A DNA stretch of 64,000 nucleotides from an uncultured Candidatus Entotheonella sp. (GCA_958295825.1 OY282375.1:2651489-2715488), one strand, 5' to 3'; positions 21,109 to 31,800 are shown, numbered from the stretch's first letter. The notes: generated by a model from the letters alone, not told the origin. Numbers and translations: made by a program.

Positions 21109-22542
21109 ATGTCCGATCCCATTGAAGCGCACTTCCGTCAGGTAGTCCCGGCGGTGGATTTCTGCTCCCTGCGTCTCGTCAGCGAGCGCTCCGAGATGCT
21201 CGTAGTACGACAGGACGTCCTGCAACCGGTCGTCACCTCGGAGGACCGCGGCGCCATGCTCACCGTGTGGGACGGCGGCGGCATGGGCTACGCCGCCACC
21301 AGCGATCTGAGCCCGAGCGGCCTGCGCCAGGCGATTGACGAGGCGCGCCAGTGGGCCCACGAAAGCGCCGCCCACAGCGTGGTGGACTTTTCGAAGATCG
21401 TCATGGAGCCGCCCCAGGGCGACTACGCCAGCCCGGAGACCGAACCGTGGCAGAACGTCTCGCTGGCCGACAAGATCGACCTGCTGCAACGCGAATGCGC
21501 CCGTCTCAACATCGACCCGCGCATCGTCGATTGGGACGCCTCGCTGTGGCACACCGACGTTGATACCCTCTACCTCACTGCCGACGGCGGGCGCGTGCAC
21601 CAATTGTTCCGCACCCTCGTGCCCTCGCTCAGCGCCACCGCCAACGACGGCCCGGAAACGCAGACCCGCACCTTTGGCGGGCGCGGCTATTGCCGCCAAG
21701 GCGGCCTTGAGATCCTCGACCGCCTCGGCTTCCGCCAAGCCGCGCCGCGTATTGCCGAAGAAGCCATCCAACTGCTCCTGGCGCCCAATTGCCCCTCCGA
21801 CACCATGGACGTGCTGCTGGCCCCCGACCAGATGATCCTGCAAATCCACGAGTCGATCGGCCACCCGCTGGAACTCGACCGCATCCTCGGCGACGAGAGA
21901 AACTACGCCGGCACCAGCTTCGTCAGCCCCGACATGTTCGGCACCTACCGCTACGGCTCCGACCTCCTGAATGTCACCTTCGATCCCACCCAGCCGCAAG
22001 CGTTCGCCAGCTACGGGTTCGACGACGACGGCCAGCCAGCGCAGCATGCTTATCTCATCCGAAACGGTATCCTGCAGCGCGCCCTCGGCGGCCTTACCTC
22101 GCAGGTGCGCGCCGACGTGCCGGGCGTGGCGACCTCGCGCGCCTGTAGCTGGAACCGCCCGCCGATTGACCGCATGGCGAACCTCGACCTCGAGCCGGGC
22201 GACGCCAGCCTCGATGCCATGATCGCCGCCGTGAAGCGCGGAATTTTCATGCGGACGAACTGCTCCTGGTCTATCGATGACTCGCGCAACAAATTCCAGT
22301 TCGGCTGCGAGTGGGGGCAGTTGATCGAGGACGGGCGTCTGACCACGGTGGTGAAGAAGCCGAACTACCGGGGCATTTCGGCGACCTTCTGGCGCAATCT
22401 GGCGATGGTGGGCAACCGGAGCACCCTGGAGATCATGGGGACGCCGTTCTGCGGCAAGGGCGAGCCCAATCAGATGATCCGCGTCGGGCACGCTTCCCCG
22501 GCCTGCCTGTTCACCAACGTCGAGGTTTTCGGAGGAGAATAG
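21109..22542 (+). CDS. tldD: Metalloprotease TldD subunit
   Basis: 477 residues. The active-site motif HESIGH at 247-252 within PDQMILQIHESIGHPLELDR is the zinc site of TldD. C-terminal GNRSTLEIMGTPFCGKGEPNQMIRVGHASPACLF is also typical. With its partner TldE/PmbA it forms a heterodimeric protease that degrades or matures peptides such as microcin B17 and CcdA in other bacteria. GAGGAG is 7 nt upstream. The partner gene follows after 6 nt. Confidence 0.93.
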   Translation: MSDPIEAHFRQVVPAVDFCSLRLVSERSEMLVVRQDVLQPVVTSEDRGAMLTVWDGGGMGYAATSDLSPSGLRQAIDEARQWAHESAAHSVVDFSKIVMEPPQGDYASPETEPWQNVSLADKIDLLQRECARLNIDPRIVDWDASLWHTDVDTLYLTADGGRVHQLFRTLVPSLSATANDGPETQTRTFGGRGYCRQGGLEILDRLGFRQAAPRIAEEAIQLLLAPNCPSDTMDVLLAPDQMILQIHESIGHPLELDRILGDERNYAGTSFVSPDMFGTYRYGSDLLNVTFDPTQPQAFASYGFDDDGQPAQHAYLIRNGILQRALGGLTSQVRADVPGVATSRACSWNRPPIDRMANLDLEPGDASLDAMIAAVKRGIFMRTNCSWSIDDSRNKFQFGCEWGQLIEDGRLTTVVKKPNYRGISATFWRNLAMVGNRSTLEIMGTPFCGKGEPNQMIRVGHASPACLFTNVEVFGGE

Positions 22543-22548
22543 GACGCC

Positions 22549-23871
22549 ATGCAGGACTATTTTCACGCCTTGGCGGACACCATCACCGCCCACTTGCGCG
22601 GCCAGGAAGTGTATACCTGCACCTTTCGCGGCGAGGATTCCGACTTCGTGCGCTTCAACCGCAGCGCCGTGCGGCAGGCGGGCACCGTGCGTCAGCGCGC
22701 CCTGAGCCTTGACCTCATCGAGGGACAACGGCACGCCACCGGCAACGTGGTCCTGGCGGGCGACCTGCAACAGGACGGCGCTCGCGTCACCCGCTTGCTG
22801 GAGGGGCTGCGCGAGCAATTGCCGTTTCTCCCCGAAGACCCACACCTGCTCTACGCCACCGAGGTGGGCTCCAGCACCGCGGCGGATCGCAGCGAGTTGC
22901 CGGAACGCGCCGCGGCGGTGGACGCTATTCTGCGGGCCGGACGCGGACGCGACCTCGTTGGCCTCTACGCCGCCGGGGGCATTTACGTCGGGTTCGCCAA
23001 TGCCTTCGGACAGCGTAACTGGTTCGCCAGCTACAATTTCAACTGCGATTGGAGCTTTTATTTTCAGGGCGACAAGGCCGTCAAAACCGCCTATGCCGGC
23101 TTGCGCTGGGAAGCCGATGCCTTCGATCGCCAAGTGGACGCCGCCGCGGCGCAACTGGAAGCCCTGGGGCGGCCACCACAGACCATCCCGCCGGGGAACT
23201 ATCGGGTCTACCTGGCGCCGGCCGCGGTGGCCGACATCCTCGACATGCTGGCCTGGGGCGGCTTCGGTCTCAAGGCGCATCGCACCAAACGGACCGCCCT
23301 GGTGCAAATGACGGAGGCGGGCCGGCGCCTGCACCCGGAGGTCACCCTGCGCGAGAACACCCGCGAGGGCGTAGCGCCAAACTTCGATACCGCCGGTTTT
23401 ATCAAGCCCGGTCAGGTTACCCTGATCGACGCCGGCGGCCTGGGTGATTGCCTGGTTTCCGCGCGCTCGGGCAAGGAATACGGCGTGCCCACCAACGGCG
23501 CTGGCAGCGGCGAGGCGCCCGAATCCCTGGACATGGCGGCAGGCCAGATACCGGCGCGGCAGGTCTTGGCGCAACTCGACACCGGCGTCTACGTCAACAA
23601 CGTCTGGTACCTCAACTACTCCGACCGTGCTTCGGCCCGGGTCACCGGCATGACTCGCTTCGCCACCTTCTGGGTGGAAAGCGGCGCGATTCGGGCGCCC
23701 CTGAACGTCATGCGCTTCGACGAGTCCATCTACCGAATGTTCGGGGACAACCTCCTGGGGCTGACGGACGAACGGGCGTTCCTGCTGGATGGCAGCACCT
23801 ACCGCCGCCGTTCCACGGGCAGCAGCCGGGTACCCGGCGCCCTGGTGCGGGATTTCACCTTTACGCTGTGA
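22549..23871 (+). CDS. pmbA: TldE/PmbA-family metalloprotease partner
   Basis: 440 residues; TldE-like, without the HExxxH zinc motif, as expected of the non-metal subunit. Typical segments: FRGEDSDFVRFNRSAVRQAG at the N-terminus and TNGAGSGEAPESLDMAAGQ towards the C-terminus. It is adjacent to tldD in the same operon, so it forms the TldD/E heterodimer. Confidence 0.9.
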   Translation: MQDYFHALADTITAHLRGQEVYTCTFRGEDSDFVRFNRSAVRQAGTVRQRALSLDLIEGQRHATGNVVLAGDLQQDGARVTRLLEGLREQLPFLPEDPHLLYATEVGSSTAADRSELPERAAAVDAILRAGRGRDLVGLYAAGGIYVGFANAFGQRNWFASYNFNCDWSFYFQGDKAVKTAYAGLRWEADAFDRQVDAAAAQLEALGRPPQTIPPGNYRVYLAPAAVADILDMLAWGGFGLKAHRTKRTALVQMTEAGRRLHPEVTLRENTREGVAPNFDTAGFIKPGQVTLIDAGGLGDCLVSARSGKEYGVPTNGAGSGEAPESLDMAAGQIPARQVLAQLDTGVYVNNVWYLNYSDRASARVTGMTRFATFWVESGAIRAPLNVMRFDESIYRMFGDNLLGLTDERAFLLDGSTYRRRSTGSSRVPGALVRDFTFTL

Positions 23872-24000
23872 GTTCGGGCGCGGTGGACTGCCTTAATCGC
23901 TGGGGTGGACACGAACGGGTTTCAGCAATCCATGATGAGTCAAAGAGACAGAGGGCTTGCCTGCGGGCAGACATAGCGTGCAGAAAGGAGGGCCGCGTCA

Positions 24001-24387
24001 ATGGAAGCGAAATATAAACACCTGGAATTCATCCAGGGCGTGATTAACCGGCTCGCCACTGATTCGTTTCGTATGAAAGGGTGGGCCGTGGTCCTGGTTT
24101 CGGCCCTGCTGGTCCTGCTGGTAAGGGAAGGCCGTGGAGAGTTCGCCTGCATTGGATTCGTCCCGGTGCTGGTGTTCTGGGGCCTCGACGGCTATTTTCT
24201 CTGGCAGGAGAGGTTGTTTCGAGACCTTTATGATCACGTTCGAATTTTGGACGGAGCGGAGGTCGATTTCTCAATGAATATTGGAGCGTTCAAGCGAACC
24301 TGGTTGGGTGCGACGTTTTCCGTAACGTTGCTTCCCTTCCACCTCGCATTGGCTCTGTCAGTCGGACTCGCAATGATGATCGGCTAG
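24001..24387 (+). CDS. Small membrane protein of unknown function
   Basis: 128 residues. AAAGGAGG lies 9 nt before the ATG. The soluble N-terminus (MEAKYKHLEFIQGVINRLA) is followed by two close membrane segments (VVLVSALLVLLV and IGFVPVLVFWGLDGYFLW) and a last one at 104-127. The segment YKHLEFIQGVINR ... FWGLDGYFLWQERLFR is a recurring signature of an uncharacterised family I have seen in accessory regions; no function is known to me. It is the first gene of the defence-like region but sits 127 bp before the helicase. Confidence 0.75.
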   Translation: MEAKYKHLEFIQGVINRLATDSFRMKGWAVVLVSALLVLLVREGRGEFACIGFVPVLVFWGLDGYFLWQERLFRDLYDHVRILDGAEVDFSMNIGAFKRTWLGATFSVTLLPFHLALALSVGLAMMIG

Positions 24388-24514
24388 GCGGATCTGCCTC
24401 CACAACAACAGAAACTGTCCGCTAACCAAGCCCACAAACTTTGGGCATGTGTACGGATGCGGAACCCGTGAGGGAAGATTGGGTTGAATCCGGAAGCGAT
24501 AGAATCAAGCCGTT

Positions 24515-27500
24515 ATGAGTACTGAGCCGCCCATCCGAGCAGGACAGGTCCTCAGCGGCCCGTTGTTCAACGAGTCGATGCGGGTGGAAACCGTACGCCC
24601 AAGCGGAACGGGTATCTGGGAGGCCGGCCTTGTCGGTCAGCAGTCCGAGCAGTTCCGTCGCGTGGCGCTGGGTGCGGACGACATTTCGAGCCTGACCATT
24701 GCCGACGCCGGACTCTCCTACGATGGCGATGGACGACTTCTGCGGATCGGCCTGCAGGCGTATGCCCTCGGCATCGCTCACGAATTCGATCCCTATTTCG
24801 GGCTGTCCATCTCGCGCGTCGATCCGCTGCCGCACCAGTTGGAAGCCGTGTACGAATACCTCCTCAAGCTGCCCAGCGTGCGCTTCCTGCTGGCCGACGA
24901 TGCCGGTGCCGGCAAGACCATCATGGCCGGCCTGCTCATCCGCGAGCTCAAGCTGCGGGGCCTCGTCGAGCGGGTGCTGGTCGTCTGTCCGGCCAATCTG
25001 GCGTTCCAGTGGCAACGCGAGCTCAAGGAAAAGTTCGACGAGACCTTCTTCGTCTTCAAGGGCAGCGACATCCGCGACCAGTTCGGCGTCAACCAATGGA
25101 TGGAACAAAAGCAGGCCATCACCTCGCTCGATCTCGCCAAGCGCACCGACATCCTGCCCGGTCTGCGGCAGGTGCATTGGGACCTGGTGATTGTGGATGA
25201 GGCGCACCGCATGTCGGCGCGCGATGAGACCCACAAGAGCCAGCGCTACGCCCTGGGCGAGCTGCTGCGCGACCGCGCCGATCACATCCTGCTGCTGACC
25301 GCCACGCCCCATAAGGGCGACCCGCAGAACTTCACGCTGTTTCTGCAACTGCTCGACCGCGACGTCTATGCCGACGTGCGGTCGATCCGCGAGGCCATGG
25401 AACGGCAGCGAGCCCCCTTCTACCTGCGCCGCACCAAGGAGGCGATGGTCTGTTTCCCGGAGCGCCAGCCGAATGGGACCTGGGCCGCCAAGCCGGTGTT
25501 CACGAAACGCATGCCGCGCACTGCCGCCTTCGCCATCGACGGCGCCGAGTACGACCTGTATGCCAGGATCACGCGCTTTGTGAAACGCCAGAGTGCCCGC
25601 GCCGCAGCGCAGGGCGACGACCCGCGCGCCCGGGCGATCGGTTTCCTGATGTCGCTTTACCAGCGGCGCCTCGCTTCCAGCACCTACGCCATGCGGCGGT
25701 CGCTCGAAAATCGCGCCAGGCGGCTGGACGATGGACTCAAACGCGCCCAGGAACTGGTGCGCGCCGCGCCGCCGGATCTTCCGGACCTGGAAGAGCTCGA
25801 GGAGCTTGAGGACGCCGAGCGCGAACACCTGGAGCGCATGCTGGAAGCCATCACGCTGGCCGGCAATGCCGAGCAGGTGCGTGAAGAGATTACCGAGCTC
25901 CAGGGGCTTGCCGAAGCCGCCAAGGCCATCGAAGGCTCGGGCTGCGAGGCGAAGCTCGCCCAACTCCGGGATATCCTGCGGTTGGAAGGGTTCTTCGACC
26001 GCCCCGATCAGCGCCTGCTGCTGTTCACCGAGTTCAGGGATACGCTCGACCACCTGATGGAGCGGTTACGGGCCTGGGGCTTCCGTACCGGCTGCATCCA
26101 CGGCGGCATGAAATCCGGCTCGCGTGACGAGCTCGGTACCCGGCTGTACGCCGAGCAGCAGTTCCGCGACGGGCACGTCCAGGTCCTGGTGGCCACCGAG
26201 GCGGCCGGCGAAGGTATCAACCTGCAGTGCTGCCACATCCTTTTCAACTACGACATCCCGTGGAATCCGAACCGCCTCGAACAGCGCATGGGCCGCATCC
26301 ACCGCTACGGACAGCGGCACGACTGCCTTATCTTCAACTTCGTCGCTACCAACACCATTGAAGGGCGGGTGCTCCAACGCCTCCTGGACAAGCTGCGGGA
26401 GATCCGTGATGCCCTCGACGACGACGCGGTGTTCAACGTCGTGGGCGAGGTCCTGCCGGCTGCTCACGTCGAGCGCGTGCTGCGCGACTACTACGCGGGC
26501 AAGCTGGGCGACGCCGACCTCGAAGAGCGGCTACTCAAGGACGTCGACGAGAAGCACTTCCGTGACATTTGCCAGACGGCGCTGGAAGGCTTGGCGGCCA
26601 AGAGGCTCAACCTCGACATGCTCATCGAGCGCCGGGCGCGGGCGCAGGAGCGGCGCGTCGTGCCCGAGACCATCGCACGCTTCATCACGGCATGCGCGCA
26701 GGATGCCGCCTTGACCTTGCGGCCCACGGGCAACCTGGCGCATACGTTCGAGCCAGGTCGCACGCCGCCCGGCCTGAAGAAGTACGAGCGCGAGCCGGGC
26801 TGGAAGCTCCCGGCGCTGGCGGCGCGCTACCCGCGCCTGTCCACCGACCGCGAAACGGCCGAATCAAACAACCTGGAATGGGTGCCCCCCGGCCACCCGC
26901 TTTTCGAAGCCCTGCGCCGGCACAGCCTCGATCGCAGCCGGGAGGCGTTCGCCACGGGCGCCTGTTTCCATTCCCTGGCACACGACGCCCCGGCGCGCCT
27001 GGATTTCTACCGGGCGCGGGTCGTGGACGGCCTCGGACACGTCATCCACGAACGACTGTTCGCCATAGAGCTGGCGCACGACGGTACGCCCTGTCTCCGT
27101 GAACCCGATGTCCTGGGCAATCTCAGCCCCGCTTCGGCAGCAACGGAGCTGCCGCCTGTCGCCGCGTCCCCGGAGGCAACGGGCTGGCTCCACGACAACG
27201 CCCTGGCGCCCTTTGTCAACGAGGTCCGTGCCGAACGCCTGACCGAGGTCGAGCGCATTGCGGAACACGTCAATCTCTCCCTGACCGAGGTTCTGCAACG
27301 CATCGACGACGAGATTGGCCGTGCCGCGGCGGAAGTCGAGGCCGGCGTCACCGGCGCCGAGGGCCGCCTTGCGCAGGCCGAGACCCGTCACGCCGAGGTC
27401 ATGGCGCGCCGCCAGCGCCGGCGCGAGGAACTCCAACGGCAGCAGGCGGTGACCCTGCAGGGCGTCGAAAGGCTGGCGAGCGTGCTCCTCCTGCCCCACC

Positions 27501-27955
27501 CCGAACGCGAGACCCCGGAGGTGCGGCGCCTGCGCCCGAACCCCGAAACCGAAATGACGGCCATGCGCGTGGTCATGGCATACGAGGCCGCCCAAGGGCG
27601 TGCGGGCCGTGACGTGCACAAAGAGAACCTCGGCTATGACGTAAGGAGTCTCGATCTGCAATCGGGTGAACTGCGCCTGATCGAGGTGAAGGGACTGGCG
27701 GGTTCTACCGGCAGCGTCCTGCTGACCCCCAACGAGCGCCGCGTGGCGGAGGATCGCCGGGATTGTTACTGGCTCTACGTCGTAACCAACTGTGCGAGCG
27801 GCCCGCAGCTCCAGCAGCCGCTCCGCGACCCGGCCAGCTTCGCATGGCGGGAAGTGACCAAGGTGCAGCACTACTGGTTAGACGTGAATGCGCTGCAGCA
27901 GCCGATGGAAGTGCGGGAAGATGGGGGCAGCTACAGCGGTACGGACAGGCCATGA
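24515..27955 (+). CDS. SNF2-type DEAD/DEAH helicase with C-terminal DUF3883 domain
   Basis: 1146 residues. The helicase N-lobe has motif Q region PLPHQLEAVYEYL, Walker A GAGKT at about 131-135, DEAH at about 228-231, and TATPHKGD. The C-lobe ends with TEAAGEGINLQCCHILFNYD and NRLEQRMGRIHRYGQ (motifs V and VI). A long helical region follows. The C-terminal DUF3883 begins at about 1032 (ENLGYDVRSLD ... LRLIEVKG ... NERRVAEDRR); its E-x-K core resembles PD-(D/E)xK nucleases. Such proteins act as DNA translocases in defence islands (DISARM- and BREX-type systems have relatives). It leads the operon that includes the methylase and the DUF499 ATPase. The ribosome site is weak. Confidence 0.88.
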   Translation: MSTEPPIRAGQVLSGPLFNESMRVETVRPSGTGIWEAGLVGQQSEQFRRVALGADDISSLTIADAGLSYDGDGRLLRIGLQAYALGIAHEFDPYFGLSISRVDPLPHQLEAVYEYLLKLPSVRFLLADDAGAGKTIMAGLLIRELKLRGLVERVLVVCPANLAFQWQRELKEKFDETFFVFKGSDIRDQFGVNQWMEQKQAITSLDLAKRTDILPGLRQVHWDLVIVDEAHRMSARDETHKSQRYALGELLRDRADHILLLTATPHKGDPQNFTLFLQLLDRDVYADVRSIREAMERQRAPFYLRRTKEAMVCFPERQPNGTWAAKPVFTKRMPRTAAFAIDGAEYDLYARITRFVKRQSARAAAQGDDPRARAIGFLMSLYQRRLASSTYAMRRSLENRARRLDDGLKRAQELVRAAPPDLPDLEELEELEDAEREHLERMLEAITLAGNAEQVREEITELQGLAEAAKAIEGSGCEAKLAQLRDILRLEGFFDRPDQRLLLFTEFRDTLDHLMERLRAWGFRTGCIHGGMKSGSRDELGTRLYAEQQFRDGHVQVLVATEAAGEGINLQCCHILFNYDIPWNPNRLEQRMGRIHRYGQRHDCLIFNFVATNTIEGRVLQRLLDKLREIRDALDDDAVFNVVGEVLPAAHVERVLRDYYAGKLGDADLEERLLKDVDEKHFRDICQTALEGLAAKRLNLDMLIERRARAQERRVVPETIARFITACAQDAALTLRPTGNLAHTFEPGRTPPGLKKYEREPGWKLPALAARYPRLSTDRETAESNNLEWVPPGHPLFEALRRHSLDRSREAFATGACFHSLAHDAPARLDFYRARVVDGLGHVIHERLFAIELAHDGTPCLREPDVLGNLSPASAATELPPVAASPEATGWLHDNALAPFVNEVRAERLTEVERIAEHVNLSLTEVLQRIDDEIGRAAAEVEAGVTGAEGRLAQAETRHAEVMARRQRRREELQRQQAVTLQGVERLASVLLLPHPERETPEVRRLRPNPETEMTAMRVVMAYEAAQGRAGRDVHKENLGYDVRSLDLQSGELRLIEVKGLAGSTGSVLLTPNERRVAEDRRDCYWLYVVTNCASGPQLQQPLRDPASFAWREVTKVQHYWLDVNALQQPMEVREDGGSYSGTDRP

Positions 27956-27991
27956 CAGAGACGCTGGTTGCCGGCCTCATTGGTCCCCGCG

Positions 27992-28117
27992 CCTGGGAGC
28001 GCGGGCTTCCCAGCAGTGACGTTACCGCCAAGCTTCTCCATTGGTCCCCGTGCCTGGGAGCGCGGGCTTCCAGCCCGCCAAGCGGACCCACGCAGGCAAG
28101 ATGCCCGCGCTCCCGGG
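27992..28117. repeat. REP palindromes between helicase and MNT genes
   Basis: One single REP (CCTGGGAGCGCGGGCTTCC at 27992) and one inverted pair (28053-28117: CCTGGGAGCGCGGGCTTCCA ... GATGCCCGCGCTCCCGGG). They have the same consensus as the copies inside the methylase gene. Confidence 0.8.
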
Positions 28118-28156
28118 TTTCAGGCTGAAATCTTTGCCGAGAGAAGAGGCAACGCC

Positions 28157-28471
28157 ATGTTGGAACAAACGGCCCTGGACGACATCATCCGGCGCATTGT
28201 CGAGGTGGCCCAGCCGGAGAAGATCATCCTGTTCGGGTCCGCCGCTCGCGGCGACATGAACCGACACAGCGACGTGGACCTGCTCGTGGTCAAGGACGGC
28301 GGCGACCCGTGGGCTGTCATGGGAGACATCTACGGGAACCTGCGCGGCGTTGGAGCGGCGGTGGACGCCATCGTGGTGACGCCGGCCCAGGTGGATCGTT
28401 ACAAGGACTGTCACGCCTTGGTGATCAAGCCCGCGCTACGGGAAGGAAGGGTGATATATGAGGCCCCCTGA
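28157..28471 (+). CDS. Minimal nucleotidyltransferase (MNT), antitoxin-type
   Basis: 104 residues of the Pol-beta minimal nucleotidyltransferase family. The signature GSAARGDMNRHSDVDLLVV has the metal-binding Asp pair (SDVD) and the G-S motif. In MNT-HEPN modules such proteins neutralise the HEPN partner, in some cases by AMP transfer onto it. It precedes and overlaps the HEPN gene by 14 nt and lies inside the helicase-methylase operon, just behind REP palindromes. Confidence 0.88.
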   Translation: MLEQTALDDIIRRIVEVAQPEKIILFGSAARGDMNRHSDVDLLVVKDGGDPWAVMGDIYGNLRGVGAAVDAIVVTPAQVDRYKDCHALVIKPALREGRVIYEAP

Positions 28472-28850
28472 GCGCTTTCCGCCCGACGACCCGCGGGAAT
28501 GGATGAACCGCGCCAGAAGCAATCTGGTTCGGGCAAAAAGCCGCATTCCCGGCGCCTATCTTGAAGACTTGTGCTTCGACGCACAACAGGCGGCGGAGAA
28601 AGCCATCAAGGCCGTGATGATCGCACGCGACATCGAGTTTCCGTATGTGCACGATCTGGACCGGCTGTTTACGCTGCTGGAGGCGACCGGACAAGGCGTG
28701 CCCGACGAGATTCACCGGGCGGAGAGGCTCACCCGCTATGCGACGGCGGCACGCTATCCCGGTATGGAGCGACCCGTTTCCGAACAGGAGCATGCTGAAG
28801 CTGTCGCCATCGCCGAAGCTGTCGTCCGCTGGGCGGAGGAACGTCTGTGA
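28458..28850 (+). CDS. HEPN-domain protein (partner of MNT)
   Basis: 130 residues, all helical, COG2250-like [13 protein letters not shown] ... [22 protein letters not shown] is the first-half signature, and [12 protein letters not shown] is the second. The Rx4-6H ribonuclease motif of toxic HEPN proteins is not at the usual C-terminal helix; the RYPG type is seen instead, so RNase activity is uncertain. (RPVSEQEH near residue 107 has the Rx6H spacing, but in the tail.) Its stop overlaps the GTG start of the methylase (GTGA). Confidence 0.85.
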   Translation: MRPPERFPPDDPREWMNRARSNLVRAKSRIPGAYLEDLCFDAQQAAEKAIKAVMIARDIEFPYVHDLDRLFTLLEATGQGVPDEIHRAERLTRYATAARYPGMERPVSEQEHAEAVAIAEAVVRWAEERL

Positions 28851-31800
28851 TCCCCAAGGAATGCAAACGCCTCGCTGAGGTGGACTTCCCGATCGCCGAA
28901 GTCTCCAGGCACGCGGCGCGGGAGAAGTCGATCCGGCATGGGCATCCGAGCACGCTGCACCTGTGGTGGGCGCGGCGCCCGCTGGCTTCGTCGCGGGCGG
29001 TGCTGCTGGCGCTGTTGCTGCCGGACCCGTGCGATACGCATTGCCCGGAGGGGTTCAAACAGACAGCGCGCGCGCAACTCCCGTCAGTCGGTTGCAGGGC
29101 GGGTGAAACGGATGAAGACCTGCGCCGCGGCCTGCTCAAGTTCATCGCCGACTTCGCCAACTGGGACGTAGCCGCTCATTCCGCCTGGCTCGAGGTCAGC
29201 CGCGCCCTGGTGCGGGCCGCCCACGGCGCGGAACCGCCGCTGGTGGTAGACCCGTTCGCCGGTGGCGGCTCGATTCCGCTGGAGGCGCTGCGGCTGGGCT
29301 GCGAGGCGTTTGCCAGCGACCTGAACCCGGTGGCCTGCCTGATCCTCAAGGTGATGCTGGAAGACATCCCGCGTCACGGGCCGGGCCTGGCGGACGAACT
29401 CCGGCGCGTGGGCGCGGCAATCAAGGCGAAGGCGGCGGCCGGGCTGGCCGATCTCTATCCGAAGGACGCCGACGGGGCGACGCCGATTGCCTACCTGTGG
29501 GCGCGCACGGTGCGCTGTGAGGCGCCCAACTGCGGCGCCGAGATTCCCCTCATGCGTTCCTTCTGGCTGTGCAAAAAGCCGAAACGCAAGCGGGCGCTGC
29601 GCGTCTTGGGAACGCCCCTCCTGGAAGCGCCGGCTTCCAGCCCGCTACCGGGCAATGCGGGCAAGAGGCCCGCGCTCCCGGGCCACGAATCCCAGTGGCG
29701 CAGTCGCGGCGACCTGCCGCACTTCGAAGCCGGCGAAACGGCCCAGAGCCTGACGTTCCGCCTGCATGACAGCCTCCCTGCCACGCTTCGCGCCGAGTGG
29801 GCCGCCGAACTCGAACGCCTACCCGACTCGCAGCAGCAACGGCACCGGCGCAAGCGTATCGAAGCGGCTCTCGATGACGGTCACGGCGCCTGTTTCCTGG
29901 CGGATTCCCGTATTGCCCGACTGGTCGTCGACGCGCTTCAGCGTTTCGATGGCGAACGCTATCATCTTCACGCCTGGTGTGTGATGCCCAATCACGTGCA
30001 CGTTCTGGTGACGCCGCTTGGCGGGCACCGTCTGTCCGCCGTTCTCCACTCGTGGAAGTCGTTCACCGCGAAGGAAGCCAACCGGCAGCTGGAGCGCAGC
30101 GGGAGCTTCTGGATGCCGGAGTATTTCGACCGGGCCATACGCGACGAACGCCATTTCCGCGCTGCCGTGGCCTACATCGAGCACAATCCCGTACAGGCCG
30201 GGCTCTGTGAGGCGCCTGGAAATTGGCCCTGGAGCAGCCTGGGAGCTCCTCCCCTGGGAGCGCGGGCTTCCAGCCCGCTACCGGGCAATGCGGGCAGGAT
30301 GCCCGCGCTCCCAGGACCCGAGTTCGAGGTGTTCGAGCCGGCCAGCGAAAAAGAGGTGCGCGGCGGCACGGTCAGCCGCGCCAGGGCGACCTGTCTGTGC
30401 TGCGGCGCGGTGCTGCCGCCCGAGCGCGTGCGGGCGCAGCTGGCCGCGCAGCGGGGTGGGGCGGACGTGGTGTTCGACGCGGCGGGGCGACGGACGGGCG
30501 GGGCGCGCCTGACGGCCGTGGTGACGCTGCGCCCCGGCGAAACCGGGCGGCATTACCGGCTGCCTGCCGAGGCGGACTACGCCGCCGTGCATGCCGCCCA
30601 ACGGCGCTTGGCCGCTATCCTCAAGGAATGGGAGGACGGCGGCAAGCAGGGGCTGTGTCCGGTGCCGGATGAACCGACGCCGGCTGGCGGCGGATCGGGG
30701 GCGGGTCGTGCGTTCAGCGTGCAGCGTTACGGCATGTTCCAATGGGGCGATCTGTTCACGGCGCGGCAGAAGGTGGCGTTGGCAACCATGCTCAAACTGA
30801 CGACGGCCCACCACTGGCAAGCAGGCATTGAATCGCTGTTTGCGTTGAGTATAAGTAGATTCGCGGATATCGCGAATTGTCTGTGCCAATGGGAGAACAC
30901 GAAGAACCAAGTACGACATCTATTCACCAGACAGGCAATTCCCTTGGTCTGGGACTACGCAGAGGCCAGCTTTGTCGGTGGGCAGGCAGGAGATCATTCG
31001 ACGACGGTTGGCACAATGGTGCGGGTGGTCGAGCAATTTTCGTTCCTTTGTGAGTCGGGCCAGTTTCAACCCGCCGACGCAACCGAGCACCCGCTTCCCG
31101 ACTCGGCCGCCGGCGTCTGGTTCACCGACCCGCCCTATTACGATGCGATTCCCTATTCGGACCTCTCCGATTTCTTCCTCGTCTGGCTCAAGCGCACGTT
31201 GCCGGGGCATCCGTTGCTGCGCGACCCCTTCGATCCAGACAACCCGCTGTCGCCCAAGACCCGCGAAGCGGTGCAGGACGAGACGAAGACGTGCGACGGG
31301 CGCGTCAAGGACCGCGCCTTCTTCGAGGACACGATGGGCGCCGCCTTCGCCGAAGGCCGCCGCGTCCTGAACGACGACGGCATCGGCTCGGTCGTCTTCG
31401 CCCACAAGACCACCGAGGGCTGGGAGGCGCTGCTCGCCGGCATGATCCGCGGCGGCTGGACCATCACCGGCTCGTGGCCCATCGCCACCGAGATGGGCTC
31501 GCGCCTGCGCGCCCGCGATTCCGCCGCCCTCGCCACCAGCGTGCACCTCATCTGCCGCCCGCGTCCCGAAAACGCGCCCGTGGGCGATTGGGCCGACGTG
31601 CTGCGCGAACTGCCCGTCCGCGTCGGCGACTGGATGACGCGCTTGCAGGCCGAGGGCATTCGCGGCGCCGATCTGGTGTTCGCCTGCATCGGCCCGGCGC
31701 TGGAAATTTTCAGCCGCTTTCGCGCCGTCGAGACGGCCGAGGGCCGCACGGTCGGGCTGACCGAATACCTGGAAAAGGTCTGGGAAGTCGTCGGCCGCGC

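Larger units (their letters stand above)
29620..30315 (+). mobile_element. REP-RAYT element inserted in frame in the methylase gene
   Basis: A 696-bp block (exactly 232 codons). It opens and closes with near-identical 63-bp REP pairs (29620-29682 and 30253-30315; core CTTCCAGCCCGCTACCGGGC). Between them is a REP-associated tyrosine transposase domain: [38 protein letters not shown] with the HUH-type HVH at 383-385 of the host protein, and the catalytic Tyr443 in [12 protein letters not shown]. No ATG or GTG opens the RAYT part in this frame, so it can be made only as part of the methylase, unless an unusual start is used. Confidence 0.85.

Noticed and set aside
21055..23574. 839-codon minus-strand frame
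   Set aside because: Antisense shadow of tldD/pmbA, which have clear motifs and ribosome sites on the plus strand.
27960..28130. CRISPR-like repetition
   Set aside because: The repeats are palindromic REPs with irregular spacing, not a regular repeat-spacer array.
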